Shown: piece by piece, positions 60,787 through 64,000 of the stretch
How the letters are laid out: every line of letters starts with the position of its first letter
How positions within the stretch are numbered: position 1 is the stretch's first letter
Origin: Apophysomyces variabilis
Lineage: Eukaryota > Mucoromycota > Mucoromycetes > Mucorales > Mucoraceae
Length of the DNA: 64,000 bases
Assembly: GCA_002749535.1 (NCBI GenBank)
Contig: MZZL01000117.1
Location: 523,030-587,029 of the forward strand
Reading direction: 5' to 3'
The notes under the pieces: generated by a model
What the model was told of the DNA's origin: nothing
What the model saw: only the letters and a program-made list of their open reading frames with translations
Database searches by the model: none
Program-made: the position numbers and the translations under genes

Positions 60787-60869
60787 TGGTAACTGTGAGA
60801 TTCGAACTCACGCCTCTTTCGAGACCGCAACTTGAGTGCGGCGCCTTAGACCAACTCGGCCAAATTACC
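60787..60869 (-). tRNA. tRNA-Leu (anticodon CAA)
   Basis: On the minus strand the sequence folds as a type II tRNA. The acceptor stem pairs GGTAATT with AGTTACC (one G-U). The D arm holds TGGCCGAGTTGGT, the A box. The anticodon stem is CCGCA/TGCGG around loop CTCAAGT, giving anticodon CAA for Leu UUG. A long variable arm (TCTCGAAAGAGG) and T arm GTGAG-TTCGAAT-CTCAC (B box) follow. The discriminator is A, as expected for leucine. No intron interrupts the anticodon loop, although tRNA-Leu(CAA) genes in many eukaryotes have one. Confidence 0.93.
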
Positions 60870-60917
60870 AAGTTATTGCAATGTCCAATCCAATATATAT
60901 GATCAATATAATTAACA

Positions 60918-60998
60918 GAGCCGGACATACCCGGATACCGAACCGGACTGTTACAATCAGCCGCTCTAAGGTGCGGCGCTACTCTCTGTATCCCGCCA
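60918..60998 (-). pseudogene. tRNA-like sequence, probably degenerate
   Basis: About 50 bases beyond the tRNA-Leu gene and on the same strand lies a sequence with tRNA-like pieces. GTAGCGCCGCACCTTAGAGC resembles a D arm. GGCTG-ATTGTAA-CAGTC is a five-pair stem with a seven-base loop. GGTTCGGTATCC resembles a B box with one extra base. ACAGAG near the 5' side can pair with CTCTGT at the 3' end. The T arm is irregular and the variable region is missing or short, so I treat it as decayed. An alternative reading aligns GCCGCACCTTAG with the tRNA-Leu anticodon arm. Confidence 0.35.
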
Positions 60999-61515
60999 AC
61001 ATTCACAGGACTGGCCAGAGAATTCAAGCAGGTACAAACTATGTGCCGCTTTTTACTGTTTTTTGCATATTTACTATTAACTATGATGCTCTGCTTGTTT
61101 TTATAATTTGTAGTTAAATTGAACAAGTAAAACTGAGAGAATAAAAAAAATTGCTATTCTTTGTGTGTTATATGTTGACGTATAAAACGAAAATAACAGG
61201 ACGCTAAGAATAAGCAAGACTGAAAAAAAGATGTTCTTTATTTCACGAATGACTGTTCTCTTTAAATATCTTTAGAAACGCATGCGGGTAAAAGCGGGTT
61301 GGAGTAGTTACTAATATCTTTTGTAAAATCTGTATGATCGGTAATGACACGTTAATCTTCTGTCTTTTGATATTCTGTGTCCGCTAGGGTCCCAGCAACA
61401 GATGAATAGATTATGAAGATGTTAGTGTAACCTGATCCATACAGGCATTATAGCCGATATGTTCACTGACAGTCTAGATCTGATATTTTATCCACTAAAT
61501 ATAGTTATGTAATCA
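60999..61515. other. Intergenic between tRNA-like sequence and retroelement
   Basis: About 500 bases of AT-rich DNA with no supported gene or repeat. A poly-A run (about 61144-61151) is the only tract. Confidence 0.4.
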
Positions 61516-64000
61516 TGTCAAATATGACAGTCAGTAAGGGGTTAACTCTTGTCGTATAGCTAGTATGTCGTTATACACCTTAATAGCGGGACTACAATAC
61601 AGTTTCCCAATTTGGTATATGGATCATCGTATTTTACATGCAATGTAGCTCTCTCCTTTACGCAGTATAAAGACGATCAGACCATCTTACTACATGCATC
61701 ATGTATCAAACTAAGTGTACAGTTTAATCTATGCAAGGTGGTTCTTTCCCTCTTTCTTTACATTTCTCTATCCTCATAGATCTACACTGCATCTATAGAG
61801 ACAACACATAGAACAACACATTACACAACGCATACACTTACATTTAGAGACAACATATAAATAGTCGTGAAAACATAATGATAATAAAAACAATCTCGAC
61901 TCAGTCTCAAAGGATTCTATTGTCCGATTTTCTTTTATCTCATTTGTCTCTAACATATACCACATTTTTTTTCCTTTGAATACCTTTTATTATGTCTGCT
62001 CAAAATGACAATACCAACTCTCCCGTTTTCGGAACCATTTCGCAAGAAGATCGTGAAGCTATCAGACAGGCCATGTCCATGGGCAATCTGGTCGCTCCAC
62101 AGGAAGAAGACACCGCTATGCAAGTGGTAGAGGAGTCCACAGAGCTCCACATTGACTTGGAAAAAATTCAAGAAAACTTACATCAAAAGAAGAAGGCTGC
62201 CGCTGATAAATTGATCTGGGTCTTGGCCAATCCGCAAGGAACACAGCAGGAACGGGAAACAGCTCAGGCAGATCTTGATGCTGCCAAAACTGCTTGGAAC
62301 GCTTTTGTGGAAGCCAAGAAGGTACGAGAGGAAACCTTTACAGAAGGAACAAGCACAGAGGGAAAAAGCAGCCAGACATCGGCTGTTGTACCAAAAGAGC
62401 TACCAGCATTTCAGATCAAAGGTGGGCCTATCAGAAATGCAAGCAAAAAGATGCATGACACCGTACGTACGTTCATCAGCGCTTTTGAGGTGCAATTGAG
62501 GGCGTATAAATTGGTTCCACTCGATGACCATTGGGAACGGTTATTCTGGTTGACCTGTGATGACACGCAACGTCAATGGTTTGCACGTACATTAGCTGAC
62601 AAAGGACTTCGCTGGGAACAGGCGCGTACACACCTGGAAAAGGAGTTTGGAAATCCCTTCTACGTCTGGCAAAAGAAGGATGAACATCGTCACCTGGCAC
62701 AACGTCCTGATGAAAGCATACACCTCTTTCTGGAACGATACCAAGAGGTATCTTACGAGGCCAATTTGGCAAGTGACCAAGACTTGGTGTACAACTTTGT
62801 GTGCTCCCTGTTACCGCCAATTAAGAAAAAAGCTTGGTCTACCCTGACGAATCAATATGGTCTCGAATTAACAAGTGACCTGCAGCAAGCTGCACAGTTG
62901 ATTATGGCCGCATGTGGGGAAGGTACCAACAATACCTATACGGAAACAGCATCCAACGGCAAAAGGCGATACGACAACGAGGGTTTCAATGGCAACAAGA
63001 AGCACAAACGTGCTAGACAGGGCACCTGCCCTCTACACCCAAAAGGTTCGCATGCTAAGGAAGACTGCTTCGTGTGGAAATCAATGCTGAAGGAGGCAGC
63101 AGCCAAGAGCAACAAACCCCACAACAACGGACAAAAGGGGCACAAGGAGCCAAACCTCTGCCGCTACTGTAAAAAGGTGGAATACACCAAAGGGCACACA
63201 TGTCCAGAATATTGGAACAGCAAAAAAGTGGTGGCAAACCGCTCCGCAAAGGTTATGGATCTAGAAGATCCAGACAACCTATTGCCAATCAACATGGAGA
63301 AATTGGATCTCCAACAACAAGGTATTCACCTTACAAATTCCATTAACAAAACCACTGACTCAATTTACGTACCAATTCTTGTACAGAATAAACGACAGTG
63401 GGGCCTCATTGATACGGGGGCGAATGGATCTTTTATGAACCTGGGATTAGCACAGGAATTACATTTGTCAGTCAACACAAATAAAAAATATAATATTCAA
63501 CTGGCATCCACAAGTGGTACCACAAATAGTTTTGGCACTGTTGAAGCAGAATTGTCATACAAGGGTAAACACCTAAAACATACCTTCATTGTTATGAATC
63601 TATCACTGGGTACACAAATCAGCATCGGTTTGGATCTTATGCCCAAGTTAGGATTAGGCATCACAGGTATCGCAGCTTCATGGGATGACCAAATGGAGAA
63701 AAATTCCAAAGACAATATCATAAATGATATTCCTAAGCCCAACGACTCACCCGCAGGCACAACAGCAGAAAGACATGTATTCTTTCAAGCAATTCAGCCT
63801 TCATTGCATACTAATGCAAACATACCTAGTTCATCGTTTTGCACGATACCCGAGTCAATTATACACTTAGACACACCAGAAGGCCTAACATCATACCGAA
63901 GACAATATGATCTGCCAATGGTGTATGAATCCAAAGTACAAGAAGCCGTGGACACTTGGTTAAAAGAGGGAACAATTGAAAGGGCACCAGTTGACACAGC
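61516..64000 (+). mobile_element. Ty3/gypsy LTR retrotransposon, 5' part (runs off right edge)
   Basis: A gag-pol coding region begins at 61992 and is open to the window end. Upstream, TGTCAAATATGACA at 61516 is a palindromic TGTCA...TGACA, a common LTR 5' end in chromovirus-type Ty3/gypsy elements, and I take it as the likely element start. A TATA box (TATAAATA, about 61856-61863) lies within that leader. I could not find the LTR 3' end or a primer-binding site beginning TGG, so the boundary is tentative. The 3' LTR would be beyond the window. Confidence 0.7.
61992..64000 (+). CDS. Retrotransposon Gag-Pol polyprotein, N-terminal part
   Basis: Translated from the ATG at 61992, the frame has no stop for 669 codons, to the window edge. 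Residues 1 to about 300 are Gag: a charged, helical start (MSAQNDNTNSP...), then a capsid-like region with FISAFEVQLRAYKL, WERLFWLTCDDTQRQWF and FLERYQEVSYEANL. Two Cys/His-rich segments follow: CPLHPKGSHAKEDC, and CRYCKKVEYTKGHTC. The aspartic protease begins VPILVQNKRQWGLIDTGANG, with catalytic DTG, and ISIGLDLMPKLGLGI is its second conserved block. The final segment YRRQYDLPMVYESKVQEAVD, LKEGTIERAP is the usual approach to reverse transcriptase in Ty3/gypsy elements. Gag and protease are in one frame, without a frameshift or stop between them. The lack of damage suggests a recent insertion. Confidence 0.93.
   Translation, partial: MSAQNDNTNSPVFGTISQEDREAIRQAMSMGNLVAPQEEDTAMQVVEESTELHIDLEKIQENLHQKKKAAADKLIWVLANPQGTQQERETAQADLDAAKTAWNAFVEAKKVREETFTEGTSTEGKSSQTSAVVPKELPAFQIKGGPIRNASKKMHDTVRTFISAFEVQLRAYKLVPLDDHWERLFWLTCDDTQRQWFARTLADKGLRWEQARTHLEKEFGNPFYVWQKKDEHRHLAQRPDESIHLFLERYQEVSYEANLASDQDLVYNFVCSLLPPIKKKAWSTLTNQYGLELTSDLQQAAQLIMAACGEGTNNTYTETASNGKRRYDNEGFNGNKKHKRARQGTCPLHPKGSHAKEDCFVWKSMLKEAAAKSNKPHNNGQKGHKEPNLCRYCKKVEYTKGHTCPEYWNSKKVVANRSAKVMDLEDPDNLLPINMEKLDLQQQGIHLTNSINKTTDSIYVPILVQNKRQWGLIDTGANGSFMNLGLAQELHLSVNTNKKYNIQLASTSGTTNSFGTVEAELSYKGKHLKHTFIVMNLSLGTQISIGLDLMPKLGLGITGIAASWDDQMEKNSKDNIINDIPKPNDSPAGTTAERHVFFQAIQPSLHTNANIPSSSFCTIPESIIHLDTPEGLTSYRRQYDLPMVYESKVQEAVDTWLKEGTIERAPVDT

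Noticed and set aside
1..64000. Possibility of a bacterial or viral segment, CRISPR array or biosynthetic cluster
   Set aside because: No regularly spaced repeats, no operon-like gene packing and no cluster-type enzymes; the genes are ordinary fungal genes with introns.

Overview
This window is eukaryotic, most likely an early-diverging fungus of the Mucoromycota type. Coding regions are broken by many short introns, about 45-75 bases where I could resolve them. The gene set is fungal: a myosin-motor chitin synthase, a TRP4-type anthranilate phosphoribosyltransferase, a class II aldolase and GYP7. A TOP3B-type topoisomerase beside a long myosin-chitin synthase suits a lineage outside Dikarya. 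The phylum is inference. There are no operons, CRISPR arrays or bacterial features.

Layout, left to right. A SIN3 corepressor gene (-) runs off the left edge. About 3.4 kb without recognisable genes follows, then an MFS sugar transporter (-, 4.1-6.0 kb). TRP4 (+, 8.8-10.0 kb) and GDP-mannose pyrophosphorylase (+, 11.1-12.4 kb) come next. A 187-bp inverted-repeat transposon remnant lies in the following gap. Then come an Aurora kinase (+), VPS29 (+), a nucleobindin-like EF-hand protein (-), TOP3B (-) and a 1968-residue myosin-chitin synthase (-, 23.8-29.9 kb). About 4.4 kb of gene-poor DNA follows.

The second half is denser: an unrecognised spliced gene (+, about 35.05-35.7 kb), tubulin cofactor A (-), an NDUFAF1/CIA30 assembly factor (-), a two-RRM RNA-binding protein (-), an unrecognised membrane protein (+), a Gyp7-type TBC RabGAP (-), BRF1 of TFIIIB (+), a fucosyltransferase-like type II membrane protein (-), a large MMS1_N/CPSF_A beta-propeller protein (+) and fructose-bisphosphate aldolase (+). 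The right end holds a tRNA-Leu(CAA), a decayed tRNA-like sequence and the 5' part of an intact-looking Ty3/gypsy retrotransposon that runs off the window.

The genes do not form one pathway. Most are housekeeping, with a cell-wall and glycosylation theme (chitin synthase, GDP-mannose supply, fucosyltransferase-like protein) and membrane traffic (VPS29, Gyp7). No gene cluster suggests a new defence or secondary-metabolism system. The best unexplained items are two spliced genes I could not name, the 187-bp element, and three introns with GC instead of GT at the donor. Exon limits were placed by hand from splice signals and reading frame. Where I could not settle one, I say so.
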